DNA from: Halobacterium rubrum | GTDB taxonomy: Archaea > Halobacteriota > Halobacteria > Halobacteriales > Halobacteriaceae | NCBI RefSeq assembly: GCF_021729015.1 | Contig: NZ_JAJQQZ010000001.1 | Location: forward strand, 806,001-870,000 | Reading direction: 5' to 3' | Length of the DNA: 64,000 nucleotides | Shown here: piece after piece, positions 32,819 to 41,853 of the stretch | Position numbering within the stretch: the stretch's first letter is position 1 | Layout of the letters: each line of letters opens with the position of its first letter | The notes under the pieces: generated by a model | Databases searched by the model: none | Told to the model about the DNA's origin: nothing | The model's input: the letters and a program-made list of their open reading frames with translations, nothing else | Position numbers and translations under genes: made by a program

Positions 32819-34158
32819 AGCTTCGACGTGACTTCCGTCATAGCGTCGGCCTGCACGAACGCCACGACGTGGTCGCCGACCTCCACGACCGTGTCGCCGC
32901 GCGGCGTCACCAGTTCGTCACCGCGCGTGATGGCGCCGACCACGACGCCGCTGGGCAGGTCGGCAGCGCCGTCCTGAATCGTGCGGCCCGCCAGCACGCT
33001 CTCGTCGTCGATCTCGACCTCCAGCACTTCGGCGCCGCCGGACCCGATGATGGCGACGTTTTCGGCGCGGCGCTCGCGCGTGAACCGCGTGATCTCCTCG
33101 GCCGTCACCTCGCGGGGATTGACGGCGACGTCCACGCCGACCGCCTCGAACAGCTCCACGTACCGGGGTTGTTCGACGACGGCGATGGCTCGCTCGGCGC
33201 CCACGCGCTTCGCCAGCAGCGCCGCGAGCAGCGACCGCTCGTCGGTCCCCAGCGACGCCACCACGACGTCGGCGTCCTGGACGTGTTCCCGAGTCAGGAA
33301 CTCGGGGTCGGTCCCGTCGTGGGACAGCACCGTCGCCGACGGGACGCCCTCTGCGAGTTCGCGGGCGCGCTCCGGGTCGACCTCCACGATGCGCGGCGAC
33401 AGGCCGCGGTCGCCCAGCAGTTCGGCGGTCAGCTCGCCGGTCTTCGACCCGCCGATGACGACCACGTCTTCGGCCTCGTTCAGCCGGTCGCCGTTGCAGA
33501 GCGCGCGAGCGAACGCCCGCACCGTCGATGGCACCCCCACGACAACCACCCGAGCCCCCGGCTCGATGACGGTGTCCCCGCCCGCAATCTCGGGCGTGTC
33601 GGTGCCCGTGGGAATCACCGCCACGAACGTCAGGTCGTCGAACCGGTCGGCCTCGGCGACCGTCTGCCCCGCGACCGGGCTGTCCTCGGGGACGTCGAAC
33701 TCCGCCATCTCCACGCGGCCGTCCGCGAACGGATTTACGTCGTGCGCAGTGGGCAGCCCGACGATTCGTACGATGGTCTCGGCCGCCAGCAGGTCCGTGC
33801 AGACGAGGAAGTCCACGCCGAACGCGCCCTCGTGGGCCTGCCAGGTGTCGAGGTAGTTGGTCTGTTCGACGCGCGCGATGGTGAACGCGTCGCTGGTCGT
33901 CTTCACCGTCGCGCAGATGGTGAGGTTCGTCTCCTCGTCGTCCGTCACCGCGATGACCACGTCGGCGGCCTCGACGCCCGCTTCGTCCAGCACCGCCAGG
34001 TCGGTTCCGTCCCCGGTCACGCCGAGGATATCCTGGTCGTACTGCAGCGACTCCACGCGGCTGCCGTCCCTGTCGACGACGACGACCTCGTGGGAGTCCG
34101 CGAGACTGCCCGCGATACTCGACCCTACCTCCCCGGCGCCGACGATGAGTACGCGCAT
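32815..34158 (-). CDS. trkA: Trk potassium uptake regulatory subunit TrkA, two RCK domains
   Basis: A 447-aa full-length TrkA. The first RCK_N is MRVLIVGAGEVGSSIAGSLAD; its RCK_C is near 140-220. The second RCK_N begins around 225 (VVVIGGSKTGELTAELLGDRG) and the second RCK_C ends at residue 447. The full-length form has two nucleotide-binding units per chain. It precedes its TrkH partner with a 4-nt overlap and is divergent from the sensor kinase gene (107 nt gap). Confidence 0.94.
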   Translation of the reverse strand: MRVLIVGAGEVGSSIAGSLADSHEVVVVDRDGSRVESLQYDQDILGVTGDGTDLAVLDEAGVEAADVVIAVTDDEETNLTICATVKTTSDAFTIARVEQTNYLDTWQAHEGAFGVDFLVCTDLLAAETIVRIVGLPTAHDVNPFADGRVEMAEFDVPEDSPVAGQTVAEADRFDDLTFVAVIPTGTDTPEIAGGDTVIEPGARVVVVGVPSTVRAFARALCNGDRLNEAEDVVVIGGSKTGELTAELLGDRGLSPRIVEVDPERARELAEGVPSATVLSHDGTDPEFLTREHVQDADVVVASLGTDERSLLAALLAKRVGAERAIAVVEQPRYVELFEAVGVDVAVNPREVTAEEITRFTRERRAENVAIIGSGGAEVLEVEIDDESVLAGRTIQDGAADLPSGVVVGAITRGDELVTPRGDTVVEVGDHVVAFVQADAMTEVTSKL

Positions 34159-34233
34159 CTTACGTCTCGCACCCGCTTTCCATAGGGGGATGCTGGAGGG
34201 CCGGGGTCAAGTGGGTGTCGGAGCGACTGCAAC

Positions 34234-34240
34234 GTTTATT
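34234..34240 (+). promoter_or_regulatory. TATA-like box of the sensor kinase gene
   Basis: GTTTATT lies 26-32 nt before the ATG at 34266 in a GC-rich gap, fitting a leaderless transcript. Confidence 0.55.
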
Positions 34241-34265
34241 GGGGACCGGCATACATTGAGGGCAA

Positions 34266-36926
34266 ATGACGAACGGCTCAGGCGACTCCATCGCCGTGCT
34301 CCTCGCCGAGGACGACGACGCCCTCGCGGACCTCACCGCGACGTACCTCCAGCGGGAGTCCGACGCGTTCTCGGTGACGACCCGCGGCGACGCCGAGTCC
34401 GCCCTCGAGTACCTCGCGACGGAGGGGCCCGTCGACTGCATCGTCTCCGACCACGACATGCCGGGGATGGACGGCCTCGAGTTCCTCGAAGCCGTCCGGG
34501 AGGACCACCCCGACCTGCCGTTCGTCCTGTTCACCGGGAAGGGCAACGAGGAGATCGCCAGCGAAGCCATCTCGGCGGGCGTCACCGACTACCTCCAGAA
34601 AGACACCGGCACCGACCAGTACGCCGTGCTCGCCAACCGTGTGCACAACGCCGTCGAGCGCCAGCGCTCGCAGACCGCGCTCCGCGAGGAGAAACACCTC
34701 CTCGAGCAGGTGCTGGCCACGACCCCGGGGTCGGTGGTCTTCGACACGGACGGCCGGGTGGCGTCAGCGACCGACCGCGCGGCGGCGACGCTCGGGCTCA
34801 CCGACGCCGAGTTCCCCGTCGACCCGGACTGGACGCTCGCCGACCTCGACGGCGACCCGCTGTCCGAGGGCGACCACCCGGCCCGCCGCGTCGCCAGAAC
34901 CGGCGAGCCGGTTCACGGCGAACGCCTCGCCGTCGTCTTCCCGGACGGCTGGGAGAAGAACCTCGTGATGCACTGCGCGCCCATCTTCGACAGCGACGGC
35001 GGTGTTCGGAAGACGCCGCAGGAGTCTTCCGCAGCCCAGCAAAACGCGGAGCGTTTTGAGGACGTCGACCGCGTCGTCGCCTCGTTCACGGACATCACCG
35101 ACCGGGTGCGTCGCGAGCGCGAACTCAAGCGCGTCCAGACCATCGTGCAGGCGGTCGGCGACTCCGTCTACACGCTCGACGAGGACGGCGTGTTCACGTT
35201 CGTCAACGACGCGTTCGTCGAGCTCAGCGGCCGGAACCGCGAGGACCTGCTCGGCAGCCACGTCTCCGAACTGCTCACGCCCGACGACCTCGCTGCCGGC
35301 GACCAGGCCATTGTGGACCTCATCGAGGACGACGACGACACGGCAGTCGTCGAGATGAGCGGGGACCACTGGGCCGACGGCGTCGAGCACCTCGACGTCC
35401 ACATCGCGTTGCTGCCCGGCGACGGCGGCTACGAGGGGACCGCGGGCGTCGTCCGGGACGTCACAGAACGCCGGCGGCGCGAACGCCGCCTGCGGGAGAG
35501 CGAGGAGAAGTACGCCACCGTCGTCGAGGAGGCCAGCGACGGCGTGTTCGTCGCACAGGACGGCGTCCTGAAGTTCGCGAACCCGCAGGGCGCCGACATC
35601 CTGAACGCCGACGCGGAGACCGTCGAGGGGACGCCTGTCGGCGACGTCATCGCGCCGGAGTATCAGGACAAAGTGCTCAGCCGACTCCAGCGGCGGCTGG
35701 AGGGCGACGACCCCGAGCGACGCTACGAGTTCGAGGCGGTGACCGTCGACGGCGACCGCGTCCCCATCGAGTTCACGGCCTCCACCATCACCTACGGCAG
35801 CGACCCCGCCGTGCTCGCCATCTGCCGGGACATCTCCGACCGCCGCGAGGAGGAACGCCAGCGCCGCCGCGCCGAGACCATCGTCGAGACCGCGCCCGAC
35901 GCCGTCTTCATCGTCGACGAGGACGCCGGCTACGTCGACGGCAACCGACGCGCCGCCGACCTCGTCGGGCTGTCCCGCGAGGAACTCGCCGAGCACAGCG
36001 TCCCCGACCTCGTCGACGCCGGCGTCTTCGACCCCGAGGTCGTCCCCCGGTACCGGGAGACCATCGCCGCCCTGCTGTCGTCGGACAACGACACCGAGAA
36101 GGGAAAATTCGAGTTCCGCGTCCACCCCGCCGGCACCGACGATACTCGGGTGGTCGAGTGCCACCTCGCGCTCCGGCCGCACGGCGACGAGTTCCGCGGC
36201 ACCATCGGCGTCCTCCGCGACGTCACCGACCGCAACCGCCGCCGCCGCGAGCTCGAAGCCCAGAACGAGCGCCTCGACGAGTTCGCGAGCGTCGTCAGCC
36301 ACGACCTCCGCAGTCCGCTGAACGTCGCGACGGGGTGGCTCGAACAGTACCGGGAGACCGGCGACGAGGACGCCCTCGACACGGTCGCGGACTCCCTGGA
36401 CCGCGTCGACGAGATTCTGGACGAACTGCTGACGCTGGCCCGCGACGGCACCGACGACCGCGAGACCGAGCCGGTGTCGCTGCAGGTCGCCGCCATCTCG
36501 GCGTGGGACGCCGTCGACACCGGTGACGCGCACATCGGCATCGACGCCGAGAACTGCGACGTCGAGGCGGTCTCCGGCCGGCTCCAGGAGCTCCTCGAGA
36601 ACCTCTTCCGGAACGCCGTCGAGCACGCCGCCACGCCCGAACAGCCCGCGCAGCTCGAGGGGTCGTCCTTCCGGGACTCGACCTCGCTGACCGTCCGCGT
36701 CGGTGAACTCGAGGGCGACCGGGAGGGGTTCTACGTGGCCGACGACGGCCCCGGGATTCCCGACGAGAAGCGCGAGGAGGTCTTCGAGATGGGGTTCACG
36801 ACCAGCGACGACGGCACCGGGTTCGGGCTCGCCATCGTCGACAGCGTGGCCGAGAACCACGGCTGGCGGGTCTCCGTCACGGACGACGAGGAAGACGGCG
36901 GCGCGCGCTTCGAGTTCGATACCTGA
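34266..36926 (+). CDS. Receiver/multi-PAS hybrid histidine kinase
   Basis: An 886-aa soluble protein. The receiver domain is at ~8-125, with phospho-acceptor Asp62 in IVSDHDMPGMDG. Four PAS-like segments follow up to ~665, then HisKA with the phosphorylated His679 (EFASVVSHDLRSPLN). The ATPase has an N box LLENLFRNAVEHA and G boxes DDGPGIPDEK and DGTGFGLAIVDS. No transmembrane segment is seen, so it senses inside the cell through PAS ligands. The first PAS carries a ~20-residue insert around residues 248-267 that encodes two hairpins. Its targets are unknown. Confidence 0.92.
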   Translation: MTNGSGDSIAVLLAEDDDALADLTATYLQRESDAFSVTTRGDAESALEYLATEGPVDCIVSDHDMPGMDGLEFLEAVREDHPDLPFVLFTGKGNEEIASEAISAGVTDYLQKDTGTDQYAVLANRVHNAVERQRSQTALREEKHLLEQVLATTPGSVVFDTDGRVASATDRAAATLGLTDAEFPVDPDWTLADLDGDPLSEGDHPARRVARTGEPVHGERLAVVFPDGWEKNLVMHCAPIFDSDGGVRKTPQESSAAQQNAERFEDVDRVVASFTDITDRVRRERELKRVQTIVQAVGDSVYTLDEDGVFTFVNDAFVELSGRNREDLLGSHVSELLTPDDLAAGDQAIVDLIEDDDDTAVVEMSGDHWADGVEHLDVHIALLPGDGGYEGTAGVVRDVTERRRRERRLRESEEKYATVVEEASDGVFVAQDGVLKFANPQGADILNADAETVEGTPVGDVIAPEYQDKVLSRLQRRLEGDDPERRYEFEAVTVDGDRVPIEFTASTITYGSDPAVLAICRDISDRREEERQRRRAETIVETAPDAVFIVDEDAGYVDGNRRAADLVGLSREELAEHSVPDLVDAGVFDPEVVPRYRETIAALLSSDNDTEKGKFEFRVHPAGTDDTRVVECHLALRPHGDEFRGTIGVLRDVTDRNRRRRELEAQNERLDEFASVVSHDLRSPLNVATGWLEQYRETGDEDALDTVADSLDRVDEILDELLTLARDGTDDRETEPVSLQVAAISAWDAVDTGDAHIGIDAENCDVEAVSGRLQELLENLFRNAVEHAATPEQPAQLEGSSFRDSTSLTVRVGELEGDREGFYVADDGPGIPDEKREEVFEMGFTTSDDGTGFGLAIVDSVAENHGWRVSVTDDEEDGGARFEFDT
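35007..35058. repeat. Two tandem perfect hairpins inside the kinase gene
   Basis: Hairpin 1 is CGGAAGAC (35007-35014) and GTCTTCCG (35024-35031) with a 9-nt loop. Hairpin 2 is CAAAACGC (35040-35047) and GCGTTTTG (35051-35058) with a 3-nt loop. Both are 8-bp perfect stems, in frame, and fall where PAS proteins of this type usually run straight from DGGV to DRVVASFTDIT. This looks like a small palindromic element inserted in frame. Confidence 0.65.
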
Positions 36927-36956
36927 ATCGCTCTCCGGACGGGACGGCCGGGTGGG

Positions 36957-38138
36957 TCAGGCGCCGTCGGTCACGATGCCGGCGACCCGCTTGCGGTCGA
37001 ACAGACGCTCGCCGTCCGGAATCTCCGGGTAGGACGCGCCAGCCTCGTACCCCGGCCACGAGCCGAAGACGTCGGGGTAGAGCTGCTTGGCGGTCATCTC
37101 CAGCTGGAAGAGGTTCATGATCGGGCCCTGGTAGCGCATCCCGGACGCGTACACGCGGTCGTCGGCCAGGGCCGAGAGCCGGCCGCCGACCTCGCTGTCA
37201 CGGAGCCGCTCGCGGACGTCCGCCATGTCGTAGGTCGGCGTCGTCCCCCAGAGGTGCAGAATTACGTCCGGGTCCGCCTCCAGCATCGTCTCGTAGCCGA
37301 CCGTCCCCCAGAGGTTCGCCCAGTTCTCGTCGGCGAACGCGTCCTTCGCGCCAAGCGGCCGGGTGTCCGCCAGCCAGTACCCCGGCTTGTTGAGGTGGTA
37401 CGTGTAAAACGACCCCTCGCTGTACGTCACGCGGACGGCCGTCGGGCGTTCGTCTTCCGGCGGCAGGTCCTCCTCGATGGTGGCGAGCAGGTCGTCGTGC
37501 ACTGACCGCAGCGCCTCGAAGCGCTGGCGCTCCTGGAACACGTCGGCGACGCGGCCGAACAGCTCCCAGAGCGTGTAGTACTCGTAGTCGTCGCGGTAGG
37601 CCTCGTGGGGCTGGGCGCGTGTGCCGCTGTAGAAGTTTCCGAACCATGGGCCGACGCTCGACGCGACGTCCTCGACGTCGGCGGCGTCCCAGTTGTCCTG
37701 CGTGCGGACGTACGCCGGGTCGAGGAAGTGGACGTCGCTGTCGAGGTCGTAGAACTCCTCGGGGTCGAGGGCGTCGGCGAGTGGGTCCGGCAGCCCCTCG
37801 TAGTCGAAGCTGACGCCGTCGAGGCGGTCGTAGTAGTTGTGCATCGCCGGGCCGCTCATCCCGGGGACGTAGATGGAGTTGACGGCGTCCCCGTGGCCGA
37901 GCGCGACGGCCATGTCCGCGTACTGCGGGAACAGCACGAAGGCGCTCTCCGGCGGCTCGTCGAAGGAGACGTCGCCGACCGGCGCCAGCGACGCCTCGTA
38001 GCCACTCGAGTCGGCCGCAGTCGTCGGACCGTCGTCGCCCTGTGCGTCCTCCGAGCCGGGGCTCGTGCAGCCCGCGAGCAGTGCCGTGCCGGCCGCCGCG
38101 CTCTGGAGGTACTGTCGTCGCGTGAATCTCCCGACCAT
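36957..38138 (-). CDS. Tat-exported lipoprotein solute-binding protein (iron/cobalamin family)
   Basis: A 393-aa protein. The Tat signal TRRQYLQSAAAGTALLAG ends in a lipobox Cys, followed by a Ser/Asp-rich linker. The mature part follows the BtuF/FecB-type (class III) binding fold: SVHDDLLATIEEDLPPEDE in the connecting helix and VILHLWGTTPTYD near the end. The family carries ferric siderophores, cobalamin or heme. The gene has no permease or ATPase neighbour here. A perfect 16-bp TTTAGGCC/GGCCTAAA palindrome lies directly before the start, pointing to iron-dependent repression. Confidence 0.88.
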   Translation of the reverse strand: MVGRFTRRQYLQSAAAGTALLAGCTSPGSEDAQGDDGPTTAADSSGYEASLAPVGDVSFDEPPESAFVLFPQYADMAVALGHGDAVNSIYVPGMSGPAMHNYYDRLDGVSFDYEGLPDPLADALDPEEFYDLDSDVHFLDPAYVRTQDNWDAADVEDVASSVGPWFGNFYSGTRAQPHEAYRDDYEYYTLWELFGRVADVFQERQRFEALRSVHDDLLATIEEDLPPEDERPTAVRVTYSEGSFYTYHLNKPGYWLADTRPLGAKDAFADENWANLWGTVGYETMLEADPDVILHLWGTTPTYDMADVRERLRDSEVGGRLSALADDRVYASGMRYQGPIMNLFQLEMTAKQLYPDVFGSWPGYEAGASYPEIPDGERLFDRKRVAGIVTDGA

Positions 38139-38141
38139 GTA

Positions 38142-38157
38142 TTTAGGCCGGCCTAAA
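38142..38157 (-). promoter_or_regulatory. DtxR/IdeR-type operator palindrome
   Basis: TTTAGGCCGGCCTAAA is a perfect 16-bp palindrome located 4-19 nt upstream of the ATG at 38138. A TATA-like TTATCAA (minus strand, 38160-38167) lies just behind it, ~25 nt before the start. The outer arms TTAGG and CCTAA match those of DtxR/IdeR-family sites (haloarchaeal members include SirR and Idr proteins). A repressor bound here would cover the transcript start. Confidence 0.75.
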
Positions 38158-38249
38158 AATTGATAAGCGTTCGGATTCGCGACCGCCAGCCAGCCCGGAC
38201 GCGGCAGCGGCTGCGCAGCCAGCGAACGGGGAGAAGGTGTGTTCCGCGG

Positions 38250-39725
38250 TTAGTCGTCGCCGCCGCCGAACATCTCCCGCATCATCGGATGCATCTCCAT
38301 CATCTGCTCTTCGGCGATCTCCTCGTAGAGCTTGTACGTGATGGAGATCGTCAGCAGCAAGCCGGTGCCAGTGACGTCCCCGATGGTTCCGAGCATGTTC
38401 GCCATCACGGCGAGCAGCCCGACCAGCGCCCCACCGATGACGGTGACCTGCGGGATGTACCGCTCCATCACCTTCTCGATGACGCCCTGGTTCTTCCGGA
38501 ACCCGGGAATCTGCATCCCCGAGTTCTGGATCTGTCGCGCGGTCGCGTCCGGCCCCATGTCCGCGGTCTCGACCCAGAACACCGCGAAGATGGCGCCGCC
38601 GACGATCATGAACGTCAGGTCCACCGCGATACGGATGAGGACCTGCCACGGCTCGGCGCTCGTGCCCGCTGTCCACCACATCCACGCGTTCGGATTGTAG
38701 ATGGGTGCCAGGTAGTAGAACAGCCCGCCCACGACCTGCCCGTCCGCGTACACGCCGAGCCACGACGGCATCGACGCCAGCGACGAGTTCAGAATCTGGC
38801 CGAGGAACTGGATGTTCGCCTGCAGCGCACGCACGAGAATCATCGGCAGGACGCTCGCGTAGATGAGCTTCACCGGGAACCGGCCCCGGGCGCCCTTCAC
38901 GCGAGCGTGACTCAGGGGAATCTCGACGCGCACGCTCTCCGCGTACACGACCACGACGTAGATGAACAGCGTCGTGAGCAGCCCCAGGATGCCGGCCTGC
39001 ATCAGCAGGAACGCCACCCCGTCCATCGACAGTAACGGCGGGATGTTCGAGACGTTCCCGGCGATGATGTCGAACCACGTCGGAATCAGGCCCTGGTTGC
39101 CGACGCCGCCCTCCCAGAAGACGAGCCCGCCGACCAGGCTCTGGCTCACGCCGGCGACAATGAACAGCCCGATGCCGGACCCGACGCCCCACTTCGAGAT
39201 GACCTCGTCCATGAACAGGAGGAGGATGCCGCCGGCCGCAATCTGGGCGAACACCAGGAACTGGACGCCGAGCACGCCGCCCGGCATCGACTGCGCGAGC
39301 TGCTGGCTCGGCTGCAGGAAGTTCCCGAGGAACACCATCGGTGCGCCCGTCAGGACGACCATCACGACCACCAGGAACTTCTGGAGGCCCTGGTAGATGG
39401 CCTGGTCTCTTGGGTCGTTGTCAGTGTCCAGGCCCAGGAGGTTCGCGCCACCGAGCAACTGCAGCACGATACTCGCCGTGACGATGGGGCCGATACCCAG
39501 CTGGAGCACGGTGCCCTGACCGCCAGCGAGCAGGCTACGGAACTGCCCGAAGAAGTCGTTTCCGGCGGTCTCGATCCCGAACAGTGGCACGTTCGTCAGG
39601 AAGAAGTACAGCACGAGGATTCCCCCCGTCCAGTACATCTTCCGGCGGAACGGCACGTGCCCTTCCGGTCGCTGGACCGCGGGCATCCGCGTGAGGACCG
39701 GCGCAGCAGCCTCCTTCCAGCCCAT
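38250..39725 (-). CDS. secY: Preprotein translocase subunit SecY
   Basis: A 491-aa membrane protein with ten helices and the Sec61-alpha landmarks: PEGHVPFRRKMYWTGGILVLYFFLTNVPLFG at the start and the pore-plug region after it, and conserved cytoplasmic loops (QTAD... GPDATARQIQNSGMQIPGFRKNQGVIEKVM). It forms the protein-conducting channel with SecE and Sec61-beta. It is the last gene of the ribosomal superoperon, 3 nt after L15. Confidence 0.97.
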   Translation of the reverse strand: MGWKEAAAPVLTRMPAVQRPEGHVPFRRKMYWTGGILVLYFFLTNVPLFGIETAGNDFFGQFRSLLAGGQGTVLQLGIGPIVTASIVLQLLGGANLLGLDTDNDPRDQAIYQGLQKFLVVVMVVLTGAPMVFLGNFLQPSQQLAQSMPGGVLGVQFLVFAQIAAGGILLLFMDEVISKWGVGSGIGLFIVAGVSQSLVGGLVFWEGGVGNQGLIPTWFDIIAGNVSNIPPLLSMDGVAFLLMQAGILGLLTTLFIYVVVVYAESVRVEIPLSHARVKGARGRFPVKLIYASVLPMILVRALQANIQFLGQILNSSLASMPSWLGVYADGQVVGGLFYYLAPIYNPNAWMWWTAGTSAEPWQVLIRIAVDLTFMIVGGAIFAVFWVETADMGPDATARQIQNSGMQIPGFRKNQGVIEKVMERYIPQVTVIGGALVGLLAVMANMLGTIGDVTGTGLLLTISITYKLYEEIAEEQMMEMHPMMREMFGGGDD

Positions 39726-39728
39726 GGG

Positions 39729-40190
39729 TTACTCCTCGTCGTCCTCGCTCGCGCGCTCGGAGACGACGGCGTCGCCGCCCTCGCCCTCGATGAGTTCGAC
39801 GGCCGCGTCACTGAACGCGTCCGCGGTCACTTCGAGCTGCTCGTAGAGCTGGCCGCCACCGAGGACCTTCACGACGTCGGCGTCCCAGCCGTCGTCGGCC
39901 ACGTCCCGGGCGTCGACCTGGTAGCCGAACTCGGTCTCCTCGGCTACACCGTCCTCGGCGAGCAGGGCGATGTCCTCGTCGAGCTCCTGCACGGAGACCA
40001 CGGCGACGTCACGGTCGGTCTTCTCCGGCCGCTTGAAGCCGCTCTTCCCGACGTCCTCGTAGTTGTGTTGCTCGTGTTTCTTGCGGCCCGCGCGGCCACG
40101 GCCGCCACGGTTACCGGCGCCGCGGCGGTTCTTGTGCGTACCGCCGCCGTGCGTGCGGGAGCCGCGTTGTCGTCGTTTCTTGTCGGTCAT
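39729..40190 (-). CDS. rpl15: Ribosomal protein L15 (uL15)
   Basis: The ATG at 40190 gives 153 aa (MTDKKRRQRGSRTHGGGTHKNRRGAGN), the Arg/Gly-rich N-terminus that runs into the 50S core; a longer open frame upstream is a shadow of L30. The C-terminal half is acidic and globular (QVDARDVADDGWDADVVKVLGGG). It is translated between L30 and SecY. Confidence 0.96.
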   Translation of the reverse strand: MTDKKRRQRGSRTHGGGTHKNRRGAGNRGGRGRAGRKKHEQHNYEDVGKSGFKRPEKTDRDVAVVSVQELDEDIALLAEDGVAEETEFGYQVDARDVADDGWDADVVKVLGGGQLYEQLEVTADAFSDAAVELIEGEGGDAVVSERASEDDEE

Positions 40191-40195
40191 GGTTT

Positions 40196-40660
40196 CTATC
40201 GCATGTCGGTGAGGAGACTGTCGATCTCCTCGGTCGTGTGTTTCCCGAGCTGGCCGCCCTCGCTGGCCGGCTGCTTGATGCCCTCGTGTCCACCACGCGG
40301 CGGATGCAGGCGCAGCACCGGCGACAGACCGGCCTCGCGCAGCGTCGTCTCCTCGTCGAGCAGCGCGCCCGCGAGGTCGGCGACGTCGTCGTACTCGGTG
40401 TGTTCGGCGACCCACTCGTCGTCGACGTCGGCGTCGCCCTCCGCGGGCTCCGCGCGACTCTCGACGAGTTCGACGAGGACGTCCTCGCTGGGCTCACCGA
40501 ACGCCACGTAGTCGTTCACCTTGGCGACCATCCCCGAGTACGTTTCGGTCTCGGGGACCAGCGCGCAGTGGTTCACGCTGTGGATGTTCAGCATCTCCAG
40601 CGTGTCCTGCACGTCGCCGCTCATGTCCACTTCACCGCGGACCTGCACGAGTGCCTGCAT
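40196..40660 (-). CDS. rpl30: Ribosomal protein L30 (uL30)
   Basis: The ATG at 40660 gives 154 aa and overlaps the S5 stop by one base (TGATG); a GTG at 40663 is the alternative. It opens [57 protein letters not shown], the long archaeal/eukaryotic L7/L30 form, and has the C-terminal extension RLHPPRGGHEGIKQPASEGGQLG. Confidence 0.96.
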   Translation of the reverse strand: MQALVQVRGEVDMSGDVQDTLEMLNIHSVNHCALVPETETYSGMVAKVNDYVAFGEPSEDVLVELVESRAEPAEGDADVDDEWVAEHTEYDDVADLAGALLDEETTLREAGLSPVLRLHPPRGGHEGIKQPASEGGQLGKHTTEEIDSLLTDMR

Positions 40661-41298
40661 CACTCGATCACCTCACGCTCCTCTCGAGCGTGCTGGGGGA
40701 CGCGAGCCTCCGAGGTCGCGCGGAGCGCGTTGAACGTCGCCTTCGCGAAGTTCACCGTCGTCCGCGTCTTCCCCGAGGACCGCGTCCAGATGTCCTCGAT
40801 GCCGGCGAGGTCCAGCACGTGCCGGACCGTCTCCCCGCCCGCGAGACCGAGGCCTCGCGGCGCGGGAATCAGCTCGACTTCGACGCTGCCCGCCTTGCCG
40901 GTCGACTTGAGCGCGACGGTGTGGGGACGCCCACAGCCACACTCCCACGACCCGCAGCCACGGGAGACGTCGATGATGTTCAGCTTCGCTACCTCGATGG
41001 CCTTCTGGATGGCGCCGCCGACCTGATCGTCGCGGCCCTCCGCGTAGCCGACGTAGCCGTCGCGGTTCCCGATCGCAACGACGCATCGGAACTTCACGCG
41101 GCGACCGGAGTCGGTCATCCGCTGCACCATGTTGATGTCCAGCACTTCGTCGTCCAGCCCCGGCAGGAGCTGGTCGACGATCTCTGGCTCCTTCAGGGGC
41201 AGCCCGGTGTCGAGGGCCTCCGACATGTCCTCGATCTCCCCGTCCTGCACGAGGCGACCGAGGCGGGTCTTCGGTTGCCAGGTGTCGTTGTAACTCAT
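40660..41298 (-). CDS. rps5: Ribosomal protein S5 (uS5)
   Basis: A 212-aa protein. The N-terminal double-stranded-RNA-like fold contains [40 protein letters not shown]. The C-terminal domain follows with [40 protein letters not shown]. It helps control decoding accuracy in the 30S subunit. It is 3 nt from L18 and overlaps L30 by one base. Confidence 0.97.
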   Translation of the reverse strand: MSYNDTWQPKTRLGRLVQDGEIEDMSEALDTGLPLKEPEIVDQLLPGLDDEVLDINMVQRMTDSGRRVKFRCVVAIGNRDGYVGYAEGRDDQVGGAIQKAIEVAKLNIIDVSRGCGSWECGCGRPHTVALKSTGKAGSVEVELIPAPRGLGLAGGETVRHVLDLAGIEDIWTRSSGKTRTTVNFAKATFNALRATSEARVPQHAREEREVIE

Positions 41299-41301
41299 GT
41301 G

Positions 41302-41853
41302 TTAGTCCTCCGTGATGGCTTCCCGCGTCTCGTCGAAGTGCTCGGGAAGCTCCGTTGCGTCGAAGTCGCCGCTGTACAGCGGCTCGTCGAGACTCTCAGC
41401 GTACTCTGCGATGTGTTCGCCCCGGGTGCGACTCCAGTCCGCGAGGACCGAGTCGTTGTGCGGGACGTCCAGGCCGGCGTCGATGGCGCCCTCCTGGATC
41501 GCGAACACCTTCGAACCCGGGGTGGCCGTGTTCAGGCCGATGTCGAGGACCGCGTCCTCGACGCCCGCGTCCACTGCGCGCTGCCCAGCGAGCAGCCCCG
41601 TCAGGTACGCCGCTGGCAGGTTCCCGGTGGGAGCCTCCCAGCCGTACTCCGCGAGGTCACTGGAGTGCGCGCTCGCAATCGTTTCGTCGCCGTCGGATCC
41701 GGTCGCGACCAGCTGCGCCGTAACGTGCTTGTTGCTCTTGCGAGCGACAAGCCGGGGTTTCCCCGACTTCAGGAGGCGCAACCTCTGATGGTAGTCCGTC
41801 CGGACCTCGCGGCGGCGCCGCATCGGCACCTTGTATCTAGGTCCTGTCGCCAT
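41302..41853 (-). CDS. rpl18: Ribosomal protein L18 (uL18)
   Basis: A 183-aa protein starting [48 protein letters not shown], the 5S rRNA-binding N-terminus. Its ATG shares one base with the L19e stop. The C-terminal region is acidic, as usual for salt-adapted archaea. It binds 5S rRNA with L5. Confidence 0.97.
   Translation of the reverse strand: MATGPRYKVPMRRRREVRTDYHQRLRLLKSGKPRLVARKSNKHVTAQLVATGSDGDETIASAHSSDLAEYGWEAPTGNLPAAYLTGLLAGQRAVDAGVEDAVLDIGLNTATPGSKVFAIQEGAIDAGLDVPHNDSVLADWSRTRGEHIAEYAESLDEPLYSGDFDATELPEHFDETREAITED

Noticed and set aside
34764-36860. Long minus-strand open frame (~698 codons) opposite the histidine kinase
   Set aside because: The kinase on the plus strand has all catalytic motifs; the opposite frame has none.
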